10,052 nucleotides of DNA from Bacillota bacterium (GTDB lineage: Bacteria > Bacillota_E > RBS10-35 > JAJYVN01), in the NCBI GenBank assembly GCA_021846605.1, contig JAJZWQ010000117.1, forward strand, positions 1 through 10,052. The letters are read 5' to 3'. This document shows positions 1-6,794 of this stretch, one piece after another. The position numbers and the translations under genes are program-made. Each line of letters begins with the position of its first letter. Within the stretch, counting starts at the first letter, position 1. The notes beneath the pieces were generated by a model. The model was not told where the DNA came from. It ran no database searches and saw only the letters and a program-made list of their open reading frames with translations.

Positions 1-2
1 GC

Positions 3-392
3 TACAAGGCTGCCCTGGCGGGCGTGGCCGTGGCCACGGTAGATCCCCGCTACACCAGCCAGAAGTGCAGCCGCTGCGGGCACCGGGAGAAGGCCAACCG
101 TCCGAGTCGGGGCGACTTCCGCTGCCAGCAATGCGGCTTCTCCCTCCACGCGGACCTGAATGCGGCCAGGAACATCGGAGCCAACCACCTGGCCAGCCTC
201 GCTATACGTGGGACTGGCGGGCCGCGGTCAGGCGGCCTATCGCAGCACGATCCGGTAGCTGCAAGCCCCCGGCTTTCGCCGGGGGGTCCTGACCTGCTCC
301 CGAGGATGGTCTGTTCCAGCAGGGGAGGGAGCGCGCGGCCCGGCCCACGGCTAAAGCCGGGGGGATCAGAGGGCCGCGCGGGGATGCGATGA
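3..392 (+). CDS. tnpB: TnpB-family (IS200/IS605, IS1341-type) RNA-guided nuclease, C-terminal end, partial
   Basis: Only the C-terminal part of the protein is in the window; the reading frame is open from the left edge. Visible residues are those expected of the TnpB end: a YTSQ-CSRCG zinc ribbon with CxxC pairs at visible residues 22/25 and 41/44, then HADLNAARNI, which carries the third RuvC aspartate (visible residue 51). The family is a transposon-encoded, omega-RNA-guided DNA nuclease, ancestral to Cas12. After about residue 70 this frame loses family character and runs through the element's right-end hairpin to a stop at 390-392. The alternative frame (stop 290-292) ends SCKPPAFAGGS, the way many IS1341 TnpB proteins end, so a frameshift around 200-235 is likely and the copy may be inactive. 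The family call is firm; the exact end is not. Confidence 0.8.
   Translation, partial: YKAALAGVAVATVDPRYTSQKCSRCGHREKANRPSRGDFRCQQCGFSLHADLNAARNIGANHLASLAIRGTGGPRSGGLSQHDPVAASPRLSPGGPDLLPRMVCSSRGGSARPGPRLKPGGSEGRAGMR
266..285 (+). repeat. Right-end hairpin of the IS200/IS605-type element
   Basis: A perfect 8-bp stem (CCCCCGGC at 266-273, GCCGGGGG at 278-285) with a TTTC loop lies just inside the end of tnpB and is followed by GTCCTGA. A GGCTTT-GCC-centred, C-rich/G-rich palindrome directly after tnpB is the usual right end of IS1341-type elements. In that family the tnpB 3' end and right end also form the scaffold of the omega RNA, with the guide just beyond it. The exact element boundary cannot be fixed without an empty site. 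Confidence 0.7.
344..363 (-). repeat. Second IS-end-like hairpin, inverted copy of the 266-285 hairpin
   Basis: Read on the minus strand, this 20-nt segment matches 266-285 at 18 of 20 positions (shared core CCCCCGGCTTT, then GCCG, then GGG). It folds on itself as CGGCT-AA-AGCCG, with three further outer CCC/GGG pairs beyond one mismatch. It may be the right end of a second, oppositely oriented IS200/IS605-type element that has lost its body, or an outer arm of the same element. It lies about 90 nt upstream of the preferred cdsA start. Confidence 0.5.
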
Positions 393-441
393 ACCCGGTG
401 CACCCCCAGGGGGCAAACTGGGCCGAACGGCGGAGGCGGGG

Positions 442-447
442 GGAGGG
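442..447 (+). promoter_or_regulatory. Ribosome binding site that selects the cdsA start
   Basis: GGAGGG lies 4 nt before the ATG at 452. The longer in-frame ATG at 389 has only a weak GGGG upstream and would overlap the tnpB frame, so 452 is preferred. Confidence 0.6.
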
Positions 448-451
448 CGGC

Positions 452-1336
452 ATGCTGGGAGCGACGGGTCCGAGTGCGGCCCCCGCCACACACACGCTCA
501 CACGCCGTTCGCTGACCGCGCTCTGGGGGGTGCCCCTCGTCGTGGCCTGCGTCTGGGCGGGCGGGTGGTTGCTCGCCTTAGCCGCGGCCGTGCTCGCGAC
601 GACGGGGATCCTGGAGTTCTGGCGGCTGGGCCGCCCCCTGGGCGTCGCCGAAGCGGTGCGCTGGGAGGTGCTGCTGGCCGCCTATCTGGTCCTGGCCGGC
701 GCGACAATCGGTCCGGCGACCTTCCTGGCCGCCCTGGGCTGGGGTGTGCTGCTGGTATTGGTGGGCAGCGTGATCCGGGGGAGCGCGCAAAAGATCCCGG
801 ACCGCGTGCGCCAGGAGTTGACCTCCTCCGTGTGGGCTATCCTCGCCCTCCTGTACATACCGTGGCTGCTGGGACACCTCCTCCTCCTGCGGCACACCGC
901 GTCGACCACCACCGGCGTGTTCCGGACGCTGGGGACGATCGTGTTCGTCTGGCTGGGGGATCTGGCCGCCTTCACGGTGGGCGCCAAGATCGGCCGGCAC
1001 CGTCTGGCCGTTGCCCTCAGCCCGGCCAAGAGCGTGGAGGGGGCCGTGGCGGCGGTGCTGGTGGTCGCCGCGGCGGGGGCGGGCGCCAGCGGCCTGCTGG
1101 GGCTGTCTGTCGCTGGCGGGGCGGTGGTCGGGGCCACGCTGGGCGCCGCCGGCCTGGTGGGGGACCTCTGGGAGTCGCTGCTCAAGCGGGGGGTCGGTGT
1201 GAAGGATTCCGGCAACTCGGTGCCGGGGCACGGGGGGGTGCTCGACCGCTTTGACAGCCTCCTGGTGGGAGCACCCGTCGCCTACTGGCTGCTCGCCCGC
1301 GTGCCGTGGCACGCGCTGCCCGGCATCTTCCGCTGA
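452..1336 (+). CDS. cdsA: Phosphatidate cytidylyltransferase (CDP-diacylglycerol synthase)
   Basis: Integral membrane enzyme converting CTP and phosphatidic acid to CDP-diacylglycerol and pyrophosphate, the branch point to phosphatidylglycerol, cardiolipin and phosphatidylethanolamine. The translation (294 aa from the ATG at 452) is a chain of hydrophobic segments. Near the C-terminus it carries the complete family signature: S242-LLKR, K251-D252-SGN, PGHGG (H260) and LDRFD (D265, D268), the metal- and CTP-binding residues. Length is slightly above the usual 260-280 aa. An ATG at 389 would add 21 residues rich in R and G that look non-coding. The usual upstream partner uppS is not adjacent; a tnpB element lies there instead. 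The next gene follows after 40 nt in the same direction, consistent with cotranscription. The function is well supported by the signature. Confidence 0.95.
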   Translation: MLGATGPSAAPATHTLTRRSLTALWGVPLVVACVWAGGWLLALAAAVLATTGILEFWRLGRPLGVAEAVRWEVLLAAYLVLAGATIGPATFLAALGWGVLLVLVGSVIRGSAQKIPDRVRQELTSSVWAILALLYIPWLLGHLLLLRHTASTTTGVFRTLGTIVFVWLGDLAAFTVGAKIGRHRLAVALSPAKSVEGAVAAVLVVAAAGAGASGLLGLSVAGGAVVGATLGAAGLVGDLWESLLKRGVGVKDSGNSVPGHGGVLDRFDSLLVGAPVAYWLLARVPWHALPGIFR

Positions 1337-1354
1337 GCGCTGGGCGTGGGACGG

Positions 1355-1368
1355 CCCCGGCGCCGGGG
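1355..1368 (+). repeat. Perfect GC palindrome before the AI-2E-family gene
   Basis: CCCCGGCGCCGGGG is fully self-complementary and can fold with a 4-nt loop in the 40-nt gap after cdsA. Its 3' GGGG is part of the GGGGTGG that would serve as the Shine-Dalgarno of the next gene (GTG at 1377), so pairing could mask that site. There is no T-tract, so it is not a convincing terminator. Confidence 0.4.
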
Positions 1369-1376
1369 TGGCATAG

Positions 1377-2444
1377 GTGCGCGAACTCCAGCGGGTGTTG
1401 TTGCCCGTGGCCGCAGCACTGGCGGCCCTGTGGCTCGCCGGGCGCCTCTGGTCCCTGCTGTGGGCCCTGCTCTGGCCGTTCCTGGCGGGCGGCCTCCTCG
1501 CGCTGGCCGTGGAGCGGCCGATCCGCTCGCTGTACCGGCGCGGGTGGCCACGGCCGCTGGCGGCGCTCGCCTGCCTGGCGGCCGGGATGGCCACCGGCCT
1601 CGGGGTCGGGGCCTGGATCGTGGCGGGGATCTGGCGCGAGGTGGCGCGGCTGGCCCGGCGCCTGCCGGCGACCGACGCCCTGTTGGCCAGCGTCTCCCGG
1701 GCGCTGGCCCCCGGAGGCACCCTGGCCTGGCTGCCGGCCGACGTGCGCGCACTCCTCTCCCGGGAGGTCCTGCGCGTCCAGGATGGCGCGGCCCCGTTGC
1801 TGCAACACGTGCTGGGCGTCGCGCAACGGTTGGCGCTGGCCACCCCGGACGCGCTGTTCGGCGCCTTTGTCGCCCTGGCCACCGCTTACTTTGGCGCCAG
1901 CCACCGGACCCAACTGGCCGCGTGGCTTGAGGAGGCCAGCAGCCGGGGCACCGCCGCGCGCGTGGCCGGCCTGGTGCGGGTGGCCCGGGACTCGGTGTGG
2001 GGGCTGGTGCGGGCCCAACTGCTCCTCTCCCTGATCACGTTCGCGATCAGCCTGGCCGGGCTCTGGCTGATCGGTGCGCCGTACGTGCTGCTGGCGTCCC
2101 TGGCAGCCGGGTTCCTCGACCTGCTGCCCGTGGTGGGGCCGGGCCTGGTCTACGGACCCTGGATCCTGGGCGCCGTGCTGGGCCACATGCCCGGGGCGGC
2201 GGTGGGCCTGGCCGCCATCTTCGCCTGCGTGGGCCTGGCCCGCTGGTTGAGCACGCCGCACCTGCTGGGCCGCGGCGTCGGACTGCACCCGTTCACCACC
2301 CTGGCCGCGATGTACCTGGGGGCGCGCCTCTCCGGGGTCAGCGGGCTGGTGTTGGGCCCCCTGGCCGCCGCCCTGGTGCAGGCGGTCTGGCGCCCCGGGC
2401 CGCGCGCACCCGGCCCCGCCGGTTCGGCGACCCCGCGATCGTGA
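1377..2444 (+). CDS. AI-2E transporter family (PerM/YtvI-like) integral membrane protein
   Basis: Polytopic membrane protein of 355 aa, the usual size for the AI-2E/PerM family (Firmicutes YtvI, E. coli YdgG/TqsA). N-terminal hydrophobic hairpins (about residues 8-30, 33-47 and 58-85) are followed by a more polar middle of about 100 residues. The conserved C-terminal membrane half comes next: a SLITFAISLAGLWLIGAPY segment, then FLDLLPVVGPG, a hallmark of the family, then GVGLHPFTTLAAMYLGARLSGVSGLVLGP, also typical. Start is GTG with GGGGTGG (1365-1371) 5 nt upstream. Family members have been linked to autoinducer-2 export, Na+/H+ exchange and, for YtvI, sporulation; substrate cannot be read from sequence. 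The last 18 residues are rich in G, P, A and R and look unconserved. It sits between cdsA and dxr, which are usually adjacent; dxr follows after 26 nt. Confidence 0.88.
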   Translation: MRELQRVLLPVAAALAALWLAGRLWSLLWALLWPFLAGGLLALAVERPIRSLYRRGWPRPLAALACLAAGMATGLGVGAWIVAGIWREVARLARRLPATDALLASVSRALAPGGTLAWLPADVRALLSREVLRVQDGAAPLLQHVLGVAQRLALATPDALFGAFVALATAYFGASHRTQLAAWLEEASSRGTAARVAGLVRVARDSVWGLVRAQLLLSLITFAISLAGLWLIGAPYVLLASLAAGFLDLLPVVGPGLVYGPWILGAVLGHMPGAAVGLAAIFACVGLARWLSTPHLLGRGVGLHPFTTLAAMYLGARLSGVSGLVLGPLAAALVQAVWRPGPRAPGPAGSATPRS

Positions 2445-2470
2445 TAGAATCCGGGCAAAGGGGGGCTCGC

Positions 2471-3685
2471 ATGGTGGCGTCCCCACACGGCGCACCCCGG
2501 ACAGTCGCCATCGTCGGCGCCACGGGTTCGATCGGGCAACAGGCGTTGGATGTCGTCATCCGCTCCGCCGGCCGCCTGCGGGTCGTCGCCCTGGCCGCCG
2601 GTGGCTCCTGGGAGCCGCTGTGCGCGGCCGCGCGGCGCTGTGGCGCCGAGGCCGTCGCCCTGGCCGATCCCCGCGCGGCCGCCCGAGCGCGGGAGGAACT
2701 GGCCGGGAGCGGCATCACTGTCCTGGAGGGCGACGACGGGGTGGCGCAGGTCGCGGCCTGGCCCTCGGCGCAGGTCACGCTGGCCGCGCCCAGCGGCCTG
2801 GCGGGCCTCCGCCCGGTGCTGGCGGCCCTGGAGTCCGGCCACGACGTCGCCCTGGCCAACAAGGAGAGCCTGGTGGCGGGCGGGCGCATGGTCGTTCGGC
2901 TGGCGGCCGAGCGCGGCGCGCGACTGCTCCCCGTGGACAGCGAGCACGCGGCCCTGTTCCAGTGCCTGCAGGGCCGTCACGCGCAAAGCGTGCGCCACCT
3001 GTGGCTGACCGCCTCCGGGGGGCCTTTTCTGCGCTGGCCGGCCGCAGCACTGGAGGGCGCGACACCGGCGCAGGCCCTGCGGCACCCGACCTGGCAGATG
3101 GGGCCCCGCGTCACGGTGGACTCGGCCACCCTGGCGAACAAGGGCCTCGAGGTGATGGAGGCCGCCTGGCTGTTTGGCACGGCGCCCGAGGCCGTGCGCG
3201 TGCTGATCCACCCGCAGAGTGTGGTGCATGCCCTGGTCGAGTATGTCGACGGAGCGTGGATCTCCCAGTGCGCCCCTGCCGACATGCGCCTGCCGATCGC
3301 CCACGCCCTGGGCTTCCCGGAGCGTCTGCCCGGCCCGCCCGGGGTCTCCCTGGACCTGGCCGCCCTGGGCCACCTGGACTTCGAGGAGCCGGACAGCGCG
3401 CGTTTCCCCGCGCTGGACCTGGCCTACGCGGCAGCCGCGGCGGGCGGGGGGGCGCCGACGGCCTTCAACGCCGCCGACGAGGTGGCCGTGGCCCGCTTCC
3501 TGCGCGGTGAGATCGGCTTCCTGGACATCCCGCGCCTCCTGGCGCACGTCCTCGACCACCGGACGGCGGTGGACGACGCCCGCCTGGAGGGTATCCTGGA
3601 GGCGGACGGCCAGGCGCGGAGGCTCGCGTCGGCCTGGCAACCGGCGCTCAGGATCCCGGCGCGGAGGGAGGAGGCGGCGCCTTGA
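2471..3685 (+). CDS. dxr: 1-deoxy-D-xylulose 5-phosphate reductoisomerase
   Basis: Cytosolic NADPH- and divalent-metal-dependent enzyme converting DXP to 2-C-methyl-D-erythritol 4-phosphate, the committed step of the MEP isoprenoid pathway and the target of fosmidomycin. The 404-aa product has every landmark: NADPH motif GATGSIG (16-22), NKES (130-133), metal ligands in PVDSEH (D156, S157, E158), LTASGGPF, the flap-region HPTWQMG, DSATLANKGLE (N223, K224, E227), then HPQSVVHALVEY and CAPADMRLPI. The ATG at 2471 is preceded by AAAGGGGGG (2457-2464) and places the Rossmann motif at the usual distance from the N-terminus; the frame is open further upstream, but that part is a shadow of the preceding gene. 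The stop codon overlaps the TTG start of rseP. The second MEP gene, ispG, lies downstream in the same unit. Confidence 0.97.
   Translation: MVASPHGAPRTVAIVGATGSIGQQALDVVIRSAGRLRVVALAAGGSWEPLCAAARRCGAEAVALADPRAAARAREELAGSGITVLEGDDGVAQVAAWPSAQVTLAAPSGLAGLRPVLAALESGHDVALANKESLVAGGRMVVRLAAERGARLLPVDSEHAALFQCLQGRHAQSVRHLWLTASGGPFLRWPAAALEGATPAQALRHPTWQMGPRVTVDSATLANKGLEVMEAAWLFGTAPEAVRVLIHPQSVVHALVEYVDGAWISQCAPADMRLPIAHALGFPERLPGPPGVSLDLAALGHLDFEEPDSARFPALDLAYAAAAAGGGAPTAFNAADEVAVARFLRGEIGFLDIPRLLAHVLDHRTAVDDARLEGILEADGQARRLASAWQPALRIPARREEAAP
3669..3674 (+). promoter_or_regulatory. Canonical AGGAGG ribosome binding site fixing the rseP TTG start
   Basis: AGGAGG ends 7 nt before TTG 3682-3684, inside the last codons of dxr. 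The TTG and the dxr TGA share two bases (TTGA), a classic translational coupling arrangement. Confidence 0.75.
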
Positions 3686-4782
3686 GCGTGCTGCCCGCGG
3701 TGCTCGTCCTCGGCGGACTGATCTTCCTGCACGAACTCGGGCACTTCCTGTTGGCTCGGGCCTGCCATGTGGAGGTCGAGGAGTTCTCGATCGGCATCGG
3801 GCCCAAGCTGGCCGGCGTGCGCCGAGGGGAGACGCTCTACGCCCTGCGCCTTTTGCCGATCCTGGGGTACGTGCGCATGGCGGGGATGTACCCGGGCGAC
3901 GCGGAGGACGTCGACCCCGCGGACACCAGCGCGGGCGCCCTCGAAGCCCGGCGTAGCGCCGACGCCAACGCGCGGGGGGTCGGATTCGGCGCGCGGCCGC
4001 TGTGGCAGCGCGTGCTGATCATCGCGGCGGGCCCCTTCGCCAACTTCCTGGTGGCCCTGGTGCTCTACGTGGTCGTGTTCGGGGGCATCGGCCTGCCGGT
4101 CGGCGCCACGATGCAGATCCGCACGGTGGTGCCACGGATGCCGGCAGCCAGCGCCGGCTTCCGTCCGGGGGACGTGGTGCAGGCCGTCGACGGCAAGGCG
4201 GTGAAGTCCTGGAACGATCTGCACACCGCCATCCTGGACGCCACGGGCAGCCAGGATAAGCCCATCCAGATCACGGTGCGGCGGAACGGCGTCGCCAAGA
4301 CCCTGACCGTGACCCCCGCCGCGACCTCGTCCGGTCCGGAGATCGGCATCGTCGCCGAGGTGCAGACCGCCCGCATCCCCCTGCCGCGCGCCCTGCTGGG
4401 CGGCGTGGAGCAGACGGGACTGTCGATCTACCAGAGCCTGGCCGGGATCGTGGGAGTCATTCACTCCGCCCTGGTTCACCAGCGCTCTCAGGCGACCCTG
4501 ATGGGGCCGATCGGCATCGGCAACCAGATCGATCAGGCCAGCCAGGCCGGGTTCTCCACGCTGTTGCTGGTGGCCGCCCTGCTCTCGGCCGACCTCGGGC
4601 TGCTCAACCTGCTGCCCGTGCCGGCCCTGGACGGCGGGCGCCTGGTGTTCCTCGGCCTGGAGTGGGTGCGGCGCGGCCGGACCGTCGACCCCGCCAAGGA
4701 GGGCATGGTCCACTTCGTGGGGTTGGCCGTGCTCATGGCCCTGGTCCTCATCGTCTCCCTCCATGACATCCGCACCCTTTGA
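3682..4782 (+). CDS. rseP: RIP-family site-2 zinc metalloprotease (RseP/RasP)
   Basis: Membrane-embedded metalloprotease that cleaves transmembrane anti-sigma factors and signal-peptide remnants; in Bacillus the homologue RasP acts in the SigW pathway and in cell division. The 366-aa product has the HELGH zinc motif at 17-21 in the first membrane segment and VEEFSIGIGPKL following it. GPFANFL (117-123) opens the second membrane region. A single PDZ domain lies at about 143-215 (VVPRMPAASAGFRPGDVV, then VDGKAV). The third zinc ligand is in NLLPVPALDGGR (LDG at 316-318). The length fits the single-PDZ Gram-positive type rather than the two-PDZ E. coli type. Start is TTG, chosen because of the AGGAGG upstream and the usual short N-terminus before HExxH. 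Translation is probably coupled to dxr. It could also be named mmpA/yluC/rasP; the substrate is not knowable here. Confidence 0.95.
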   Translation: MSVLPAVLVLGGLIFLHELGHFLLARACHVEVEEFSIGIGPKLAGVRRGETLYALRLLPILGYVRMAGMYPGDAEDVDPADTSAGALEARRSADANARGVGFGARPLWQRVLIIAAGPFANFLVALVLYVVVFGGIGLPVGATMQIRTVVPRMPAASAGFRPGDVVQAVDGKAVKSWNDLHTAILDATGSQDKPIQITVRRNGVAKTLTVTPAATSSGPEIGIVAEVQTARIPLPRALLGGVEQTGLSIYQSLAGIVGVIHSALVHQRSQATLMGPIGIGNQIDQASQAGFSTLLLVAALLSADLGLLNLLPVPALDGGRLVFLGLEWVRRGRTVDPAKEGMVHFVGLAVLMALVLIVSLHDIRTL

Positions 4783-4833
4783 GCAGGTCTTTACGGCGGC
4801 CGAAGGACGGCGGATGATACGGGGGATGCATGC

Positions 4834-4841
4834 GGGAGGTG
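4834..4841 (+). promoter_or_regulatory. Ribosome binding site selecting the ispG start
   Basis: GGGAGGTG lies 5 nt before ATG 4847. In-frame starts further upstream (ATG 4763, inside rseP, and 4814, 4826) would add residues with no family counterpart and have poorer sites. Confidence 0.7.
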
Positions 4842-4846
4842 CCCAG

Positions 4847-5947
4847 ATGCATGCCGTGAATGCGCGGCGGCACAGCCGACAGGTGCGCGTGGGGCGCATC
4901 GCCGTCGGCGGCGACGCGCCGGTGGCCGTGCAGTCGATGACCAAGACCGACACGCGGGACGTCGAGGCCACCATGGAGGAGATCTACCGGCTGCATGTGG
5001 CCGGCTGCGAGATCATCCGCCTCGCCGTTCCAGACATGGACGCCGCCCGGGCGCTGAAGTCCATCCGGGCCCAGACAGACCTGCCCCTGGTCGCGGACAT
5101 CCACTTCGACTACCGCCTGGCGCTGGCGGCGCTGGAGGCCGGCGTGGACAAGCTGCGCCTCAACCCGGGGAACATCGGGGGCCGGGCCAAGGTCGAAGAG
5201 GTGGTGCGCGCCGCCAAGGAGCGGGGCGTGCCCATCCGGATCGGCGTGAACGCCGGTTCGCTGGAGAAGGACCTGCTGGAGCGTTCGGGGCGCGTGCCCG
5301 AGGCGCTGGTGGAGTCCGCGCTGCGGCATGTCCGGATCCTGGAGGACCTGGATTTCCACGACATGATCATCAGCATGAAGTCGTCGGACGTCCGCACCAT
5401 GATCGCCGCGTACGAACTGCTCGCCGACCGCGTCGACTACCCGCTGCACCTGGGGGTGACCGAGGCGGGCCCCGCCTTCCAGGGCACGGTCAAGTCCGCG
5501 GTCGGGATCGGGCACCTCCTGGCCCAGGGCATCGGCGACACGATCCGGGTCTCGCTCACCGGGGACTCCGGCGAGGAGGTCAAGGTCGGCTTGGAGATCC
5601 TGTATGCCCTGGGGTTGCGGGAGAAGAAGCTGGAGATCGTCTCCTGCCCGTCCTGCGGGCGGTGCGAGATCGACCTGTTCACCGTGGTGCACGAGGCCGA
5701 GCGGCGTCTCAGCGGCGAGGACCTGCCGCCGATGAAGGTCGCCATCATGGGTTGCGTGGTCAACGGGCCGGGGGAGTCCATGGAGGCGGACGTGGGCCTG
5801 GCCGGGGGCAACGGGCTGGGCATCCTCTTCCGCAACGGCCGGATCGTGCGCCGCGTGCATGAGGCGGAGATGATCGACGCCCTGGTGGAGGAGTGCCGCG
5901 GCTTTGCGGCCGCGCAACGGGGGGACCCGGCCGCCCCCACGGGCTGA
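4847..5947 (+). CDS. ispG: 4-hydroxy-3-methylbut-2-en-1-yl diphosphate synthase (flavodoxin/ferredoxin)
   Basis: Iron-sulfur enzyme that reductively dehydrates methylerythritol cyclodiphosphate to HMBPP, the penultimate step of the MEP pathway. The 366-aa product is the normal length for the bacterial two-domain form. The N-terminal TIM barrel shows VQSMTKTDTRDVEAT, GCEIIRLAVPD, PLVADIHFDYRLAL, KLRLNPGNIG, RIGVNAGSLEKDLL and HLGVTEAG. The C-terminal 4Fe-4S domain shows SCPSCGRCEID (C267, C270) and GCVVNGPGE (C303), the three cluster cysteines. C273 is an extra nearby cysteine. There is a 64-nt gap after rseP with no terminator seen, so it is probably transcribed with the upstream genes. The stop codon lies at the end of the loop of a 13-bp hairpin. 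Confidence 0.97.
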   Translation: MHAVNARRHSRQVRVGRIAVGGDAPVAVQSMTKTDTRDVEATMEEIYRLHVAGCEIIRLAVPDMDAARALKSIRAQTDLPLVADIHFDYRLALAALEAGVDKLRLNPGNIGGRAKVEEVVRAAKERGVPIRIGVNAGSLEKDLLERSGRVPEALVESALRHVRILEDLDFHDMIISMKSSDVRTMIAAYELLADRVDYPLHLGVTEAGPAFQGTVKSAVGIGHLLAQGIGDTIRVSLTGDSGEEVKVGLEILYALGLREKKLEIVSCPSCGRCEIDLFTVVHEAERRLSGEDLPPMKVAIMGCVVNGPGESMEADVGLAGGNGLGILFRNGRIVRRVHEAEMIDALVEECRGFAAAQRGDPAAPTG

Positions 5948-5960
5948 GGCCGGGTCCCCC
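5920..5960 (+). terminator. Strong hairpin across the ispG stop codon, probable (bidirectional) terminator
   Basis: A perfect 13-bp inverted repeat (5920-5932 with 5948-5960; core GGGGACCCGGCC) encloses a 15-nt loop that ends with the ispG TGA. It lies between convergent genes. There is no T-tract on either side, so intrinsic termination is not assured; it may act as an RNA 3'-end stabiliser or a T-less terminator. Confidence 0.55.
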
Positions 5961-5975
5961 GCGCCCGCGTCGCCG

Positions 5976-6794
5976 TCAGGCGGACGCGCGGGCGATGATC
6001 TCCCGCATCCGGCGGAGACCATCCTGTACGACGGTCAGCGGATCCTGTTCCCAGAGGGCGTGGTTGAACAGCTCCAGCGAGATCGGTCCATGGTAGCCGA
6101 TCGCGTAGAGGGAGCGGACCAGCCCCTCCAGCGGCAGCACCCCGTCTCCGGGCTGCACGCGGTCCGGATCCTCCTGCTGCTCCCGCGGCTTGTCTCCGGG
6201 GGCGTCATTGAAGTGGCAGATCGCAACGGCATGGCCGGGCACCAAGCGCACCTCGTCGAAGCTCCCACCGCCGCGGAAGACGTGGAAGGGGTCCATGACC
6301 ACGGTCGCGTCCCGGTCGTTGGCCCGCGCGCATACCTCCAGGGCCGTGCGCAGGTCGTAGATCTGCGTCACGAAGCCCAGGAATTCCATGGCGGGGAGGA
6401 CCCCGATCCGCCGCCCCAACTCCAGTAGCGCGCCGTAGCGGGCGCCGGCCTGCGCCAGGTCGACGCGCTTGTCCTTGGGCGGGCTGGCCACGATGCGCGG
6501 GCAGCCCAGCGTCGCCGCCGCCTCCATCCGCTCGCGCGCCACCGCCAGGGCCTGCGGAAACTCGGCGTCGCCGCAGTCGGCCCAACCGGACAGCGAGATC
6601 ATCGACGGCACCTGCAGGCCCGCGTGCTGCAGGTGTGCCCGGATCCCGGCCAGGGAGGCCCCGGACTGCAGGTGTGCCTCCACGTCCTTGCTCCAGAGTT
6701 CGATCATGTCGTAGCCGGCGCGCGCGGCCACCTCGATCTTCTCCTCCAGGGGACGCGGCATGATCGTGCTGGTGTTCAGGCAGAGCGGAAACAC
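5976..6794 (-). CDS. Sugar phosphate isomerase/epimerase-like TIM-barrel protein (AP endonuclease 2 / xylose isomerase-like fold)
   Basis: 272-aa product matching the size and order of COG1082-type barrels (IolE/IolI, hydroxypyruvate isomerase, tagatose-epimerase relatives). Strand 1 is FPLCLNTST, followed by AARAGYDMIELW. The likely metal-binding residues are in sequence order: E137 in AMEFLGF, D168 and H171 in VMDPFHV, H194 and D197 in CHFNDAPG, and E241 in SLELFN. A PGDGVLPLEG loop (216-224) is typical of the family. These residues argue for a metal-dependent, probably active, enzyme acting on a sugar or polyol; the substrate cannot be named. Start is GTG at 6794, with AAGGGAG 11 nt upstream. 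It is convergent with ispG (28 nt between stops) and divergent from proS, so it is not part of either operon. No clear promoter was found for it. Confidence 0.85.
   Translation of the reverse strand: MFPLCLNTSTIMPRPLEEKIEVAARAGYDMIELWSKDVEAHLQSGASLAGIRAHLQHAGLQVPSMISLSGWADCGDAEFPQALAVARERMEAAATLGCPRIVASPPKDKRVDLAQAGARYGALLELGRRIGVLPAMEFLGFVTQIYDLRTALEVCARANDRDATVVMDPFHVFRGGGSFDEVRLVPGHAVAICHFNDAPGDKPREQQEDPDRVQPGDGVLPLEGLVRSLYAIGYHGPISLELFNHALWEQDPLTVVQDGLRRMREIIARASA

Noticed and set aside
389..451. Longer cdsA start at ATG 389
   Set aside because: Weak ribosome binding site, overlap with the tnpB frame and a 21-residue extension rich in R and G; ATG 452 has GGAGGG and gives a normal CdsA N-terminus.
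2423..2450. Possible promoter before dxr (TAGAAT at 2445-2450)
   Set aside because: The -10-like hexamer is good, but the -35 region at correct spacing (TTCGGC) is poor; tight gene packing suggests readthrough from upstream.
578..2495. Long antisense open frames opposite cdsA and the AI-2E-family gene
   Set aside because: Rich in R, G, P, A and Q, with no motifs; typical shadows of GC-rich coding sequence.
4763..4846. Longer ispG start overlapping the end of rseP
   Set aside because: The added residues have no family counterpart, and a much better ribosome binding site precedes ATG 4847.
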